From Gluconacetobacter johannae (GTDB lineage Bacteria; Pseudomonadota; Alphaproteobacteria; Acetobacterales; Acetobacteraceae), in assembly GCF_025994435.1 (NCBI RefSeq), contig NZ_BAQK01000020.1:12209-76208 (forward strand): a stretch of 64,000 nt of DNA, written 5' to 3'. This document shows positions 50,629-60,065 of the stretch, piece by piece; within the stretch, counting starts at the first letter, position 1; every line of letters begins with the position of its first letter. A program made the translations under genes and the position numbers. The notes under the pieces are model-generated. The model saw only the letters and a program-made list of their open reading frames with translations, searched no databases and was not told the DNA's origin.

Positions 50629-51111
50629 TCAGGGGTGTTCCGCGTGGTGGATGTCATCCGCCGTGGACGATGCCGGGGCCGGCGTGCGGATAAGCCAGTA
50701 GACGACGCCCAGGGACAGGACGGCGGCCGACAGCGCCAGCATTTCCATGACATTCACGCCGCTGAGGTCGAGGACGATGAATTTCCGCACCGTGGCCATC
50801 ATCCCGATCAGCAGCACCGAGCGCATGCGGACCATGCTGTGCGGCTGGACATCGGGCAGCACCAGGATGGAATGTTTGAATTCCAGGGCGATCAGGACGG
50901 TAAAGAACATGCCGAACAGACTCTGCAGCACCTGCGGGCTGGTGGGCGACAGACCGGTTGTCAGCAGCATGTGTCCGACGGCCACGACGACATGGAACAG
51001 CGACAGGCTGGCGATGATGACAATCAGGAATGTCAGCACCAGCATCGCGCATTCCTCGAACAGGTCGAACGCCTTCGCCGTCTGCAGGAAGCCTGGTATT
51101 CGGGAAATCAT
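50629..51111 (-). CDS. psiE: PsiE-family inner membrane protein
   Basis: 160 residues with about four membrane helices (MLVLTFLIVIIASLSLFHVV; VLQSLFGMFFTVLIALEFKH; MLALSAAVLSLGVVYWLI). The loop ALEFKHSILV and the RSVLLIGMMATVRKFIVLD segment are typical of phosphate-starvation-inducible PsiE and its relatives. The molecular function is unknown. No pho box could be recognised upstream by eye. Confidence 0.82.
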   Translation of the reverse strand: MISRIPGFLQTAKAFDLFEECAMLVLTFLIVIIASLSLFHVVVAVGHMLLTTGLSPTSPQVLQSLFGMFFTVLIALEFKHSILVLPDVQPHSMVRMRSVLLIGMMATVRKFIVLDLSGVNVMEMLALSAAVLSLGVVYWLIRTPAPASSTADDIHHAEHP

Positions 51112-51207
51112 ATTGGTCCGCCTCTGTCTGTTCCACGCGATGGCGGCGAAGGTAACAGAAACGCGATCTCTTAGACATCGTAAGGCCGGAAAGCATGGAA
51201 GGCGGGC

Positions 51208-52671
51208 TTATGCCGCCTGTGCGCCGGCTTCGGCCAGGATGGTACGCAGGACCGGCCATAGTTTCGGCTGGTCCGCGACGCTGACGGTAAAGCGCAGCAT
51301 GGTGGACGGGGCCTGCATCGGCGAGAACAGCGAGCCGGGCGCCAGCAGTACGCCATGTTCCGTGGCCACGCGTGCGACGGTTTCGGAATCGCGCCCGCAA
51401 TCGGCCCACACGAACATGCCCGCATAAGGCAGATGCGGCAGCCTCAGGCCACAGCCGGTCAGGGCCTCGATGCAGCGATGGCGCGCCTGGTCGACACGCT
51501 GGCGGACACGGGTCAGGTGCCGCGCATAATGGCCTTCATGCAGAAGGCGATGCACCACGCTTTCGCCCAGGCGCGGCGTCGTCAGCCCGGCCAGCAGCTT
51601 CAGTTCGGTCAGGCGCGCGATCAGTTCCGGCCGCGCGGCCAGCATCCCCACCCGCAGGCCCGCCGCCAGCGTCTTGGCGTAGCCGCCGACCAGGATGACG
51701 CGGCGCAGGCGGTCCAGCGTGGCCAGCCTGATGGGCACGCCGGGGTGGAAATCCGCATAGGTATCGTCTTCCACGATCAGGAAATCGTGCCGTTCGGCCA
51801 GGCGCAGCACGTCATGGGCCGCCGCCGCGCCCAGCGTATGGCCGGTCGGGTTGTGCACCGCGCTGTTCATCAGGAACAGCCGGGGCCGATGTGTCGCGGC
51901 CAGCCGGTCCAGCGCCTCCAGGTCGGGGCCGTCCGGGCCGCGCGGCACGCCGACGATGCGCGTGCCATAGGCCGCCAGCCGTCCGAACAGCAGGAACCAG
52001 CCGGGGTCCTCGACCAGGACGGTGTCGCCGGGTTGCACCAGCAGACGCAGGACCAGATCCAGCCCCTGGGTCACGCCGGCGGTCGTCATCAGGTGATGGT
52101 CGGGATGGGCGGCGATGCCCTGGCTTTGCAGGGTCGAGGCCAGTTGCGCGCGCAGCGGCGGGTGTCCACGGGGATGGCCATAATCGAGAAATTCCGCGCC
52201 GGCCTGGCGACCGACCGCGCGGATGGCGGCCGTGACCATCTCCGCATCCAGCCAGCCCGGGGGCAGAAGGCCGGCGCCGGCCGGAATGGCGACCGGCGCG
52301 CCGTCATCGAACATGCCGCGCAGCAGCCATGCGACATCCAGCCGCGATGACGGCGCCCCGGCCGGCGAGACCGCATCGGCGATCGGCGGCGCCGCCGCCC
52401 GCGTTCGCACGAAATAGCCCGACCCATGGCGGGGTTCGACCAGGCCGCGCGCCACCAGCCGCTCGTAGGCCTCGACGACGGTGAAGCGGCTGACGCCGGC
52501 GCTGTCGGCCATGCGCCGCACCGACGGCAGGCGGCTGCCCGGACGCAGGGCATGATCGGCGATGCGGGCCGACAGTTCGTCTTCCAACTGGGCGATCAGC
52601 GTCCGGTCGCCGCCGCGCACCGGCCGCCAGCGGGGCAGCAGGACCGAGGGGCGGGGGTGTTCAACTGGCAT
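51208..52671 (-). CDS. MocR/PdxR-type GntR-aminotransferase regulator
   Basis: 487 residues. The N-terminal GntR winged helix (LEDELSARIADHALRPGSRL; RRMADSAGVSRFTVVEAYER) is fused to a fold-type I aminotransferase domain. That domain keeps the PLP lysine region (VGGYAKTLAAGLRVGML) and NSAVHNPTGH. MocR proteins sense amino-acid or PLP-type ligands and usually control a divergent gene, here the LysE exporter. A perfect inverted repeat lies in the divergent gap (52685-52716). Confidence 0.9.
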   Translation of the reverse strand: MPVEHPRPSVLLPRWRPVRGGDRTLIAQLEDELSARIADHALRPGSRLPSVRRMADSAGVSRFTVVEAYERLVARGLVEPRHGSGYFVRTRAAAPPIADAVSPAGAPSSRLDVAWLLRGMFDDGAPVAIPAGAGLLPPGWLDAEMVTAAIRAVGRQAGAEFLDYGHPRGHPPLRAQLASTLQSQGIAAHPDHHLMTTAGVTQGLDLVLRLLVQPGDTVLVEDPGWFLLFGRLAAYGTRIVGVPRGPDGPDLEALDRLAATHRPRLFLMNSAVHNPTGHTLGAAAAHDVLRLAERHDFLIVEDDTYADFHPGVPIRLATLDRLRRVILVGGYAKTLAAGLRVGMLAARPELIARLTELKLLAGLTTPRLGESVVHRLLHEGHYARHLTRVRQRVDQARHRCIEALTGCGLRLPHLPYAGMFVWADCGRDSETVARVATEHGVLLAPGSLFSPMQAPSTMLRFTVSVADQPKLWPVLRTILAEAGAQAA

Positions 52672-52684
52672 GGTCCGATTCCCA

Positions 52685-52716
52685 GTACAGTATGGATAAA
52701 GGCAGATAAACTGTAC
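52685..52716. promoter_or_regulatory. Probable MocR operator
   Basis: GTACAGT and ACTGTAC form a perfect 7-bp inverted repeat with an 18-bp spacer. It starts 14 bp upstream of the mocR start and ends 66 bp upstream of the LysE gene. Confidence 0.6.
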
Positions 52717-52782
52717 CGGTCCTGTTCCGGCCAGATCGTCAATACTGCCGGCAGCCGCCTTTCCGCAAACGGAGATTTACGC

Positions 52783-53397
52783 ATGTCCGCCTTCTGGCAT
52801 AGTTTCGGACCCTTGGCCGTGTTCGCCCTGGTCGCCTCGATCACGCCCGGCCCGAACAATACGATGCTGGCGGCATCGGGCCTGACCCACGGCTTCCGGC
52901 GGACGCTGCCTCATATGCTGGGCGTCTCGGTGGGCTTCGTGGTCATGGTGGCGCTGGTGGGCGTGGGGCTGGGCACGGTCTTCGACCGGCTGCCCTGGCT
53001 GTATGTGGTGCTGAAATATGTCAGCGCGGTCTACCTGCTGTGGCTGGCGTGGAAGATCGCGCGGGCGGGCGCCGGCGCCTCGTCGGCCGGGGGCGGGCGG
53101 CCGCTGGGCTTTCTCCAGGCGGCGGGTTTCCAGTGGGTGAACCCGAAGGCGTGGGTCATGGCCATCGGCATCGTGTCCGCCTATACGCCCCGCGACGATT
53201 TCCTGTTCAACCTGCTGGTCGCCTGCCTGATCTGCGGGGCGATCAACCTGCCGACGGTCAGCCTCTGGGCGGGGTTCGGCGCCGGCATGCGGCGCTGGCT
53301 GGCGCGTCCGGCCATCCTGCGCGGCTTCAATGTGGGGATGGCGCTGCTGCTGGTGGCGTCGCTCTACCCCCTGATGCAGGAGGCCGCCACGCGATGA
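52783..53397 (+). CDS. LysE/RhtB-family amino-acid exporter
   Basis: 204 residues with six membrane helices. The family signature is ITPGPNNTMLAASGLTHGFR, then GVSVGFVVMVALVGVGLG and FQWVNPKAWVMAIGIVSAY. These proteins export amino acids or related metabolites by proton exchange. A GGAG site precedes the ATG. The stop overlaps the racemase start (ATGA). Control by the divergent MocR regulator is likely. Confidence 0.92.
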   Translation: MSAFWHSFGPLAVFALVASITPGPNNTMLAASGLTHGFRRTLPHMLGVSVGFVVMVALVGVGLGTVFDRLPWLYVVLKYVSAVYLLWLAWKIARAGAGASSAGGGRPLGFLQAAGFQWVNPKAWVMAIGIVSAYTPRDDFLFNLLVACLICGAINLPTVSLWAGFGAGMRRWLARPAILRGFNVGMALLLVASLYPLMQEAATR

Positions 53398-54086
53398 AGA
53401 CGATCGGCCTGATCGGCGGCATGAGCTGGGAGAGTTCGGCAGTCTATTACCGCCTGATTAATGACGGCGTGCGCCGGCGCCTGGGCGGGCTGCATTCGGC
53501 GCGCTGCCTGATATGGTCGTTCGATTTCGCGGACATCGAGGCCCTGCAGCGCGCCGGCCGCTGGGACGACGCGACAGCGCTGATGATCGACGCGGCGCGA
53601 CGGCTGGAACGCGGCGGGGCGGCCTTCGTGATGATCTGCACGAACACCATGCACCGCATGGCCGACGACGTGCAGGATGCCATCGGCGTTTCGTTGCTGC
53701 ATATCGCCGACCCGACGGCCGACCGCATCCGCGCGGACGGGCTGCGCCGCGTGGGCCTGCTGGGCACGGCCTTCACCATGGAGCAGGATTTCTACAAGGG
53801 CCGCCTCGCCGGGCGGCACGGGCTGGACGTGCTGGTCCCGGACGCGGACGACCGCCAGACGATCCATCGGGTGATCTTTCAGGAACTGGTGCAGGGGCGA
53901 TTGCTGCCGGCCTCCCGCCAGGCGTGCCGCGAGATCATCGGGCGGCTGGTGGAACGCGGGGCCCAGGCGGTCATCCTGGGCTGCACGGAACTCATGCTGC
54001 TGCTCGGCCCGCAGGACAGTCCGGTGCCGCTGTACGACACCACTGCGCTCCATGCCCAGGCCGCAGTGACGATGAGCCTGGAGTGA
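53394..54086 (+). CDS. Aspartate/glutamate racemase family protein
   Basis: 230 residues of the Asp/Glu racemase superfamily. The N-terminal GLIGGMSWESSAVYYRLIN and the first catalytic cysteine in MICTNTMHR are clear. The second is in ILGCTELMLLLGP. It interconverts or recognises D/L amino acids, probably aspartate. Coupling to a LysE exporter and a MocR regulator suggests an amino-acid overflow or D-amino-acid module. About 277 bp without a gene follow, in which I see no regulatory element. Confidence 0.88.
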   Translation: MKTIGLIGGMSWESSAVYYRLINDGVRRRLGGLHSARCLIWSFDFADIEALQRAGRWDDATALMIDAARRLERGGAAFVMICTNTMHRMADDVQDAIGVSLLHIADPTADRIRADGLRRVGLLGTAFTMEQDFYKGRLAGRHGLDVLVPDADDRQTIHRVIFQELVQGRLLPASRQACREIIGRLVERGAQAVILGCTELMLLLGPQDSPVPLYDTTALHAQAAVTMSLE

Positions 54087-54363
54087 TCCCGATGGCCTCC
54101 GTGCCATAAATAATACGACAAGAAGAATAGTCCTTCTTGACCCGGCGCCGCGAAGCTTTCATCCATAACAGAAGAGCGCGCTTGGGACCCCATATCGCAA
54201 TGTCTGTGCACATGGTTCGTAATACTGTGTCCAAAGACTATGCCCTGATGTCCACCGCGTGTTGAAAAGGGGACAGGAAGGGGCGCACGTTACAGGAGCA
54301 AGGCAGGCATAGTTTCGCCGGCAGCCCCTGTCTGGCGCCGTCTCGTTGATATGGAGAACTTGA

Positions 54364-55827
54364 TTGGGTTGGAGACCTTGTCGACCGGTTGAGTTCAAAC
54401 GGGGCATGGACAGTGCTGTCCTGCTGGTGCTTGCCTTCGGGGCATGCGCCCTGACGACGCGCTTCCTCTGCTCCGACGAGTTCGGCTATTCCGCGTTCTG
54501 GCCGGCCAACGCGGCAATGCTCGTCGCCCTGCTTACCCTGCGGGCGCGCCTCTCGGCCTTCGTCCTGGTGGCGTGCTTTCTCCTGAATGTCTTCATTAAC
54601 AAACTGAGCGCCCTGTCGCCGACCGAGTCGCTGCTCGCCTGCGCTCTCAACGTGATACAGGTGCTGATTGCAGCACCCTTCACCCGGCGTTTCTGCGGCG
54701 CGCTGACGGATCTGACGCGGCCGCGCCGTTTCGTGGCGTTCACGATCATTGCGATGCTGTCCGCCGCCGCCGAGGCAGGGATCGGTGTCATGATCGAGGT
54801 CGTGTTCCTCAACGACCCCGCCACGCCGCTGGCGGAATGGATGCAATGGGTTTTGTGCGACGCGCTGGGCCTGCTGCTGGCGACGCCCGTGGCGCTTTAC
54901 CTGGTACGATCGTCACCGCGCGCGCCGACGCATCCCGATTTCGACGCCAAGGTCGTCACCCTGCTTCTGCTGTGCATCCTGTTGACGATCGTGAGTTTCT
55001 CCTGGTCCCGGTCGCCGCTGTTTCTGTTCATCTATCCGATGCTGGCGACGCTGGCCTTCCATGCCAGGCCAACCTGGATCCTCATCCTGATCTTCTTCGT
55101 TTCACTCTTCGCCGCGGCGCTGACACAACATGGCTTCGGACCGATCGCCCTGCTGTCGCCGGATGGGCATCTGATGCGCGAGGGCATGCTGCAGCCGTAT
55201 CTGTTCTCGCTGTTCCTGGTGGTGCTGCCGATCAACAACGCCATCGGCGAGGGGCGCCGCTCGACCCGTAGGCTGCTGCTGCTGAAGCTCAATCTGCAAC
55301 ATGCCGCGACGCACGACATGCTGACGTCGGCGATGAATCGCCAGAGGTTTGAAGCGGTCCTGGGGTCGATGATCCGCAACGCCGCCTCCGGCGCCGTGCT
55401 GTTCATCGACATCGACGATTTCAAGGGCATCAACGACAGTCTGGGGCACCAGGCGGGAGACGATTTTCTCAGGGTGTTCAGCGCCAGGCTGATCGAGTTG
55501 ATCCAAGGGCTCCAGGGCTGCGTGGCGCGCTATGGCGGCGACGAATTCGTGGCGATCATTCCCGGAACGTTCTCATACGAGAAGCTCGACCTTCTCTGCG
55601 CCTCCATATCGGACAGTCTGCGCGAACCGTACCGATTTTCCGGAATCGAACGGTCGATAACCGCCAGCATCGGCGCGGCGAAGATTGATTCGAACAACCT
55701 CGATACCGACGACATCATGCGTAGGGCCGATATCGCCCTCTATACGACCAAGGCGTCGGGTCGCAACGGCTACACCCTGTTCAACGACCATGTCGTCGAA
55801 GTCGCATGCGCGAAGGTCGCATCATGA
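54364..55827 (+). CDS. MASE1-GGDEF diguanylate cyclase
   Basis: About 487 residues. The N-terminal 300 form a multi-helix MASE1-like membrane sensor (FWPANAAMLVALLTLRARLS). A GGDEF domain follows (THDMLTSAMNRQRFEAVLGS; FIDIDDFKGINDSLGHQAGD; RYGGDEFVAIIPG). The active site GGDEF is intact, so it should make cyclic di-GMP; no EAL domain is present. The start is uncertain: a TTG at 54364 with GGAG 8 nt upstream, or ATG 54406. Confidence 0.88.
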   Translation: MGWRPCRPVEFKRGMDSAVLLVLAFGACALTTRFLCSDEFGYSAFWPANAAMLVALLTLRARLSAFVLVACFLLNVFINKLSALSPTESLLACALNVIQVLIAAPFTRRFCGALTDLTRPRRFVAFTIIAMLSAAAEAGIGVMIEVVFLNDPATPLAEWMQWVLCDALGLLLATPVALYLVRSSPRAPTHPDFDAKVVTLLLLCILLTIVSFSWSRSPLFLFIYPMLATLAFHARPTWILILIFFVSLFAAALTQHGFGPIALLSPDGHLMREGMLQPYLFSLFLVVLPINNAIGEGRRSTRRLLLLKLNLQHAATHDMLTSAMNRQRFEAVLGSMIRNAASGAVLFIDIDDFKGINDSLGHQAGDDFLRVFSARLIELIQGLQGCVARYGGDEFVAIIPGTFSYEKLDLLCASISDSLREPYRFSGIERSITASIGAAKIDSNNLDTDDIMRRADIALYTTKASGRNGYTLFNDHVVEVACAKVAS

Positions 55828-55931
55828 ATGCCGTTCCGCGGCCTTTTTGCGCCGGACCCCGATCTCAAGAGGGAACGGATTTCCGGCCTCTTGGCTAATA
55901 CGCTGATTTTTTTGAAAAGAACGTCGGCCAG

Positions 55932-56007
55932 TGGTGGAGCTGAGGGGAATCGAACCCCTGACCTCCTCATTGCGAACGAGGCGCTCTCCCAACTGAGCTA
56001 CAGCCCC
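55932..56007 (-). tRNA. tRNA-Ala(CGC)
   Basis: A 76-nt cloverleaf with acceptor GGGGCTG/CAGCTCC, anticodon loop TTCGCAA (anticodon CGC), T arm AGGGG-TTCGATT-CCCCT and encoded CCA. Confidence 0.95.
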
Positions 56008-56138
56008 ACTGCCTGACGGGCTGGATAAATAACGGCCCGCCGGCGTTTGTCAAGCGGGGATCCGTGGGCAGGGTGGAGTTGTGCCGCCCTGCGGCTGGCG
56101 ATAGGATTTCCGTCCAGCCATCGCAGGGGATTGCCGCG

Positions 56139-56447
56139 TTGATCACTCTTGTCTTCACCCTGTTATTCGAACTGATCCGGCTATACACGTGGGTGCTGGT
56201 GATCTCGTGCGTATTCAGTTTCCTGTATGGATTCGGCGTGCTCGATACCCGTAACCGGATCGTGTGGAATATCGGCGCTTTCCTGAATCGCCTGACCGAA
56301 CCCGTCCTGCAGCCGATCCGCCGTATCCTGCCCGCGATGGGCAACATGGATTTCAGCCCGCTGGTGCTGCTGCTGCTGATCCAGTACCTCCTCACCCCGC
56401 TGCTGCGGCAGCTTTACTATGCCCTGATCGTCGGCGGCGTACCCTGA
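56139..56447 (+). CDS. YggT-family membrane protein
   Basis: 102 residues with two membrane segments. The signature is LYTWVLVISCVFSFLYGFGV; the conserved loop LTEPVLQPIRRILP and the second helix FSPLVLLLLIQYLL follow. The family is linked to osmotic tolerance and cell-division membrane organisation, with no defined reaction. The TTG at 56139 matches family starts and follows AGGGG; the longer frame adds an unlikely polar leader. Confidence 0.82.
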   Translation: MITLVFTLLFELIRLYTWVLVISCVFSFLYGFGVLDTRNRIVWNIGAFLNRLTEPVLQPIRRILPAMGNMDFSPLVLLLLIQYLLTPLLRQLYYALIVGGVP

Positions 56448-56534
56448 AAAACCGGGCAGGCCTTCGCCGTTATTCATGATGCGAACATAATTCCGGCCCA
56501 GGATGGCCGGTCTGATGAGAGAAAGGACCTGGCC

Positions 56535-56945
56535 ATGACCGGACGTATCGCCGTTTCGTCGGCTCTTGCCGTTCTGGCGCTCGCGGCGGGTGTCGAGGCG
56601 GCGCGGGCGCAGATGCCGAGCATGCCGGGGATGCCCGGCATGAACATGGGCAGCGGGCTGGGGCTGCCGTCGGTGACGTCGGCGGCGCCGGGCAATCTGG
56701 CGGGCGTGCTGGGGTTCTGCGTGCAGAACAATTACCTGGGCGCCGGCGCGGCGTCCCCGGTCATGAGCGCCCTGGGCCAGAAGACCGGCACCGACAGCAG
56801 CCAGTACCAGGCGGGGCAACGCGGCCTGCTGGATACCGGAAATGGCGGGACATTCTCGCTGGCCGGCGCCGGTCAGGGCATCAAGCAGCAGATGACGCAG
56901 AAAATCTGCAACATGGTCCTCAGCCGCGCGCAATCCCTGCTGTAA
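56535..56945 (+). CDS. DUF2501-type exported protein (YjjA-like)
   Basis: 136 residues. The signal peptide (AVSSALAVLALAAGVEAARAQ-like) is followed by a methionine/proline/glycine tract (MPSMPGMPGMNMGSGLGLPS). The conserved C-terminal domain is GVLGFCVQNNYLGAGAASPV ... QQMTQKICNMVLSRAQSLL, with two cysteines. Function unknown. An AGAAAGGA site precedes the ATG. Confidence 0.78.
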   Translation: MTGRIAVSSALAVLALAAGVEAARAQMPSMPGMPGMNMGSGLGLPSVTSAAPGNLAGVLGFCVQNNYLGAGAASPVMSALGQKTGTDSSQYQAGQRGLLDTGNGGTFSLAGAGQGIKQQMTQKICNMVLSRAQSLL

Positions 56946-56981
56946 CCGCGGGGCCGCTGCCCTCGCACGCCACCCGCCGCC

Positions 56982-58028
56982 TCAGTCGCCGATACTGAGC
57001 AGCACCTTCGACGCGCTCTGCCGGTCGGATGAGGCGGCGAAGGCGGCGTCATAGGAGGTGAAGCCGAATTCGTGGGTGACCAGCCCGTCGGCGATGCCCG
57101 GATGCGTCGCCAGCAGGTCCAGCGCGTCGGCGAATTCGGAATCGAAGCGGAACGAGCCGCGTACATCCAGCTCGCGCGCGATGATCTGCGCCATCGGCAC
57201 CTCGATATTGCCAGGGGGGAACATCCCGACCTGAACCAGGATGCCGCCCCGGCGCGTATGCGCGATGGCGAAGGGCAGGGCCCGGACGACGCCCGTGGCC
57301 TCGAACACGATGTCGAATTCCTCGTCGGGCGCGGTGGTGGCGGTGTTCCAGGTCTCGGTCGCGCCCAGGCGGCGGGCGACCGACAGCGGAAAATCATGCA
57401 GGTCGGTGGCCACGATGCGGGCGGCCCCCCGCACGGCCAGGCCGGCGACGATCAGCGCCCCGATGGGGCCCGATCCCTGCACCAGCACCGAGGCCCCGGC
57501 GCAATTCCCGGCACGGGCGATGGCGTGCAGCGCCACCGCGAACGGCTCGGCCAGCGCCGCGCGGCGCAGATCCAGCCCCGGCGGCAGATGATGCAGTTGC
57601 GACGCGGCGACGGTCATGATCCGGCGGAACCCGCCATGCGTGTGGGGCAGGTAGGCCGCGCTGCCGAAGAACCGCATGTTGCGGCACAGGTTATGCAGCC
57701 CGCGCCGGCATTCGGGGCATGTCCCGCACGGGCGGGCCGGGTGGATCGCGACCGGGTCCCCGGCCTGGAAACCGGTGACGTTCGCGCCGCAGGACAGGAC
57801 GACGCCCGACACCTCATGTCCCAGGACCATGGGTTCGCGCAGGACGGACGCGCCCACGCCCCCATGGTGCAGGTAGTGCATGTCCGACCCGCAGATGCCG
57901 CCCCAGGCGATGCGGACACTGACCTCGTCCGGGCCGGGGGGCGGAAGTGCCATCGAATCCAACCGCAGGTCGCCCGCGCCATGGATGACCAGGGCGTCGG
58001 TGGTGGAAAGATCCGTCATGAGATCCAT
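56982..58028 (-). CDS. Zinc-dependent alcohol dehydrogenase, L-idonate 5-dehydrogenase-like
   Basis: 348 residues of the zinc MDR family. The catalytic zinc motif is WGGICGSDMHYLHHGGVG, then VLGHEVSGVV. The four structural-zinc cysteines lie in CGTCPECRRGLHNLC, and the Rossmann motif is VQGSGPIGALIVAG. Sequence around the active site resembles L-idonate 5-dehydrogenase, which oxidises idonate to 5-ketogluconate, a plausible acetic-acid-bacterium activity. The substrate remains an inference. An internal ATG at 58019 is an equally good start. Confidence 0.83.
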   Translation of the reverse strand: MDLMTDLSTTDALVIHGAGDLRLDSMALPPPGPDEVSVRIAWGGICGSDMHYLHHGGVGASVLREPMVLGHEVSGVVLSCGANVTGFQAGDPVAIHPARPCGTCPECRRGLHNLCRNMRFFGSAAYLPHTHGGFRRIMTVAASQLHHLPPGLDLRRAALAEPFAVALHAIARAGNCAGASVLVQGSGPIGALIVAGLAVRGAARIVATDLHDFPLSVARRLGATETWNTATTAPDEEFDIVFEATGVVRALPFAIAHTRRGGILVQVGMFPPGNIEVPMAQIIARELDVRGSFRFDSEFADALDLLATHPGIADGLVTHEFGFTSYDAAFAASSDRQSASKVLLSIGD

Positions 58029-58203
58029 CGCGTCGATATCCGCAGGGAAGGGGGAGCCGGCTGGGCGTGTCGCGACTATTGATCCGGATCGGGGGCGACA
58101 GAAATCACGATAAAGTCACTCTCGGCCGCCACGATGTTTTCGGTGCTATCGCGGCTCATCATGTCGCCGCATCGCGGCGTCGTAGAGGCACGGAGCACAG
58201 GGT

Positions 58204-58740
58204 ATGGCGGATCAGGCAGAAACAGGCGGCGCGGCCAGCGGCATATCGTCGGTGGTCAGGGACCTGGACCTGATCGCCCGGCAGGAGCAGGACCTAGTCC
58301 TGCCCGGCCTGACCGAGGCCGACGCCTGGGAACTGGGATGCTGGCTGCGGCAGAGGGCGGCGGACAGACACCACCCGATCGCGATCGACATCCGGCGCGG
58401 CGGGCAGACGCTGTTCAGCGCATGCCTGGAGGGGGCGACGCCGGACAACCTGGGCTGGATCGCGCGCAAGACCCGCGTGGCCGAACGCTTCCACCGCCCG
58501 TCCTATGCGATCGGGCTGCTGCTGCAGCAGGAAGGCAAGACCATCACCACGCGCTTCGGCCTGCCGGAGGCCGAGTACGCCCCCTTTGGCGGGGCCTTTC
58601 CGCTGCGTGTGCGCGGGGTCGGGGTGGTGGGCACGGTCTGCGTGTCCGGCCTGCCGCAACGCGAGGATCACCGGCTGGTGGTCGAGGCGCTGGGCGCGTT
58701 CCTGGGCGCTCCCATAGACGGGATTCAGCTTCAGCCCTGA
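58204..58740 (+). CDS. UPF0303 / GlcG-HbpS-like protein
   Basis: 178 residues. It matches the UPF0303 branch of the GlcG/HbpS (DUF336) fold: AIDIRRGGQTLFSACLEGAT, then NLGWIARKTRVAERFHRPSY and APFGGAFPLRVRGVGVVGTV. HbpS relatives bind heme; most UPF0303 members are uncharacterised. The first 20 residues are a non-conserved extension. It points toward the Gfo/Idh operon with a 320-bp gap. Confidence 0.82.
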   Translation: MADQAETGGAASGISSVVRDLDLIARQEQDLVLPGLTEADAWELGCWLRQRAADRHHPIAIDIRRGGQTLFSACLEGATPDNLGWIARKTRVAERFHRPSYAIGLLLQQEGKTITTRFGLPEAEYAPFGGAFPLRVRGVGVVGTVCVSGLPQREDHRLVVEALGAFLGAPIDGIQLQP

Positions 58741-59060
58741 TCCCATCTATAAATTTTGCAGCGCACAAATACGAATTTGTGAAGTGGATCGTCTTCGCGG
58801 GCGCTTGCGGCGCGTCGGGCGATGGCCTCTATCATGACCGCTCGTAGCCTGCGGGGGCGGTGCGCCATGCCGTCCTCGGGAAACGGATTGCCCGGACGAC
58901 CGACAGACAGGGCCGGAACGTGAGGAAAGAGGGCCGGATGCGGCCCGACGGAACTCTCGAAGCCGTATCGTGTTTTTGGTGCAACGTCCGACCGCCACGG
59001 CAATCTCAACAATAACATAACGGGAACGGACCGGGGCCTGGCGCCTCGAGGGAGGACGGA
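58741..59060. promoter_or_regulatory. Leader of the Gfo/Idh operon with an inverted-repeat operator
   Basis: A gene-free 320 bp. CACAAAT (58764-58770) and ATTTGTG (58775-58781) form a perfect 7-bp inverted repeat with a 4-bp spacer. It is a candidate operator for the downstream operon. No regulator gene is adjacent. A GGGAGGACGGA site precedes the first gene. Confidence 0.5.
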
Positions 59061-60065
59061 ATGACGCATCCGACCGGATGGGGTCTGATAGGTGCCAGCA
59101 ATGTCGCACGGGAATGGATCATCGACGCGATCCGGGCACAGCCCGGAAGCGAGGTCCGCGCGGTTCTGAGCAGCAGCGCCGAGCGTGGCGCCGCCTTCGC
59201 CCGCGACAACGACATTGCCTGGCACACCACGTCGCTCGACGACCTGCTGTCCAGGCCGGACATCGACGCGGTGTACGTCAGCACGAACAATCGCCTGCAT
59301 TTCGAGCAGACCATCGCCGCGGCGCGGGCCGGCAAGCACGTGCTGTGCGAAAAACCCCTTGCCCTGTCGGTCGAGGATGCGAACGAGATGGTCCGCGTCT
59401 GTCGCGCCTGCGACGTGGTGCTGGGCACCAACCACCATCTACGCAATGCGGCGACCCATATCGCGATCCACGGCATGATCGAGGACGGGCGGGTCGGGCG
59501 GCTGATCGGCGGACGGGTCTTCCACGCCAATTATCTGGCCGCCGCCCTGCAGGGCTGGCGCGTCAACGACCAGGGCGGCGGGGTGATCCTGGACAGCACC
59601 ATCCATGATATCGACACCCTGCGTTTCCTGTTCGACCAGGACCCGATCAGCGTCTTCGCCATGACGCAGAGCGGCCGTCTGGCCCAGGACGGGATCGAGG
59701 ACGGGATCATGGCCGTCCTGCGCTTCCCCGACGACATGCTGGTCCAGATCCACGGCGGCTACACCGTGCCCTATGCGCCGGGCGGGGTGGAAATCATGGG
59801 AGAGCGCGGCGTCATCATCGGCCGCGATTGCATGAGCCAGCGGCCGATCGGCACGGTGTCGGTGCGCGATGGCGACGGCGAACGCGAAATTCCGTTAAAG
59901 CACCATAATCTTTATCATCGCGCATTGGAGCTGTTCACCGATGCCATCCATGGCGGCGGCCTGCCGGCCGCCACCGGCGAGGACGGGGTTGCCTCGCTGG
60001 CCATTGCGCTGGCCCTGCGTGAATCCGCCAGAACCGGGCGTGAGATCGGGGTAGACCTGCCATGA
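59061..60065 (+). CDS. Gfo/Idh/MocA-family oxidoreductase
   Basis: 334 residues. The N-terminal Rossmann fold is GLIGASNVAREWIIDAI. The conserved motif EKPLALSVEDANEM carries the catalytic-type lysine. The C-terminal beta-sheet domain includes DQGGGVILDSTIHDIDTLRF, with the His expected of sugar or inositol dehydrogenases. It probably oxidises or reduces a sugar or cyclitol with NAD(P). It is coupled to the transporter gene by an ATGA overlap. Confidence 0.88.
   Translation: MTHPTGWGLIGASNVAREWIIDAIRAQPGSEVRAVLSSSAERGAAFARDNDIAWHTTSLDDLLSRPDIDAVYVSTNNRLHFEQTIAAARAGKHVLCEKPLALSVEDANEMVRVCRACDVVLGTNHHLRNAATHIAIHGMIEDGRVGRLIGGRVFHANYLAAALQGWRVNDQGGGVILDSTIHDIDTLRFLFDQDPISVFAMTQSGRLAQDGIEDGIMAVLRFPDDMLVQIHGGYTVPYAPGGVEIMGERGVIIGRDCMSQRPIGTVSVRDGDGEREIPLKHHNLYHRALELFTDAIHGGGLPAATGEDGVASLAIALALRESARTGREIGVDLP

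Noticed and set aside
54087..54363. Regulatory RNA or riboswitch before the diguanylate cyclase
   Set aside because: I could not find a GEMM-like or other conserved fold; only ordinary intergenic sequence is visible.
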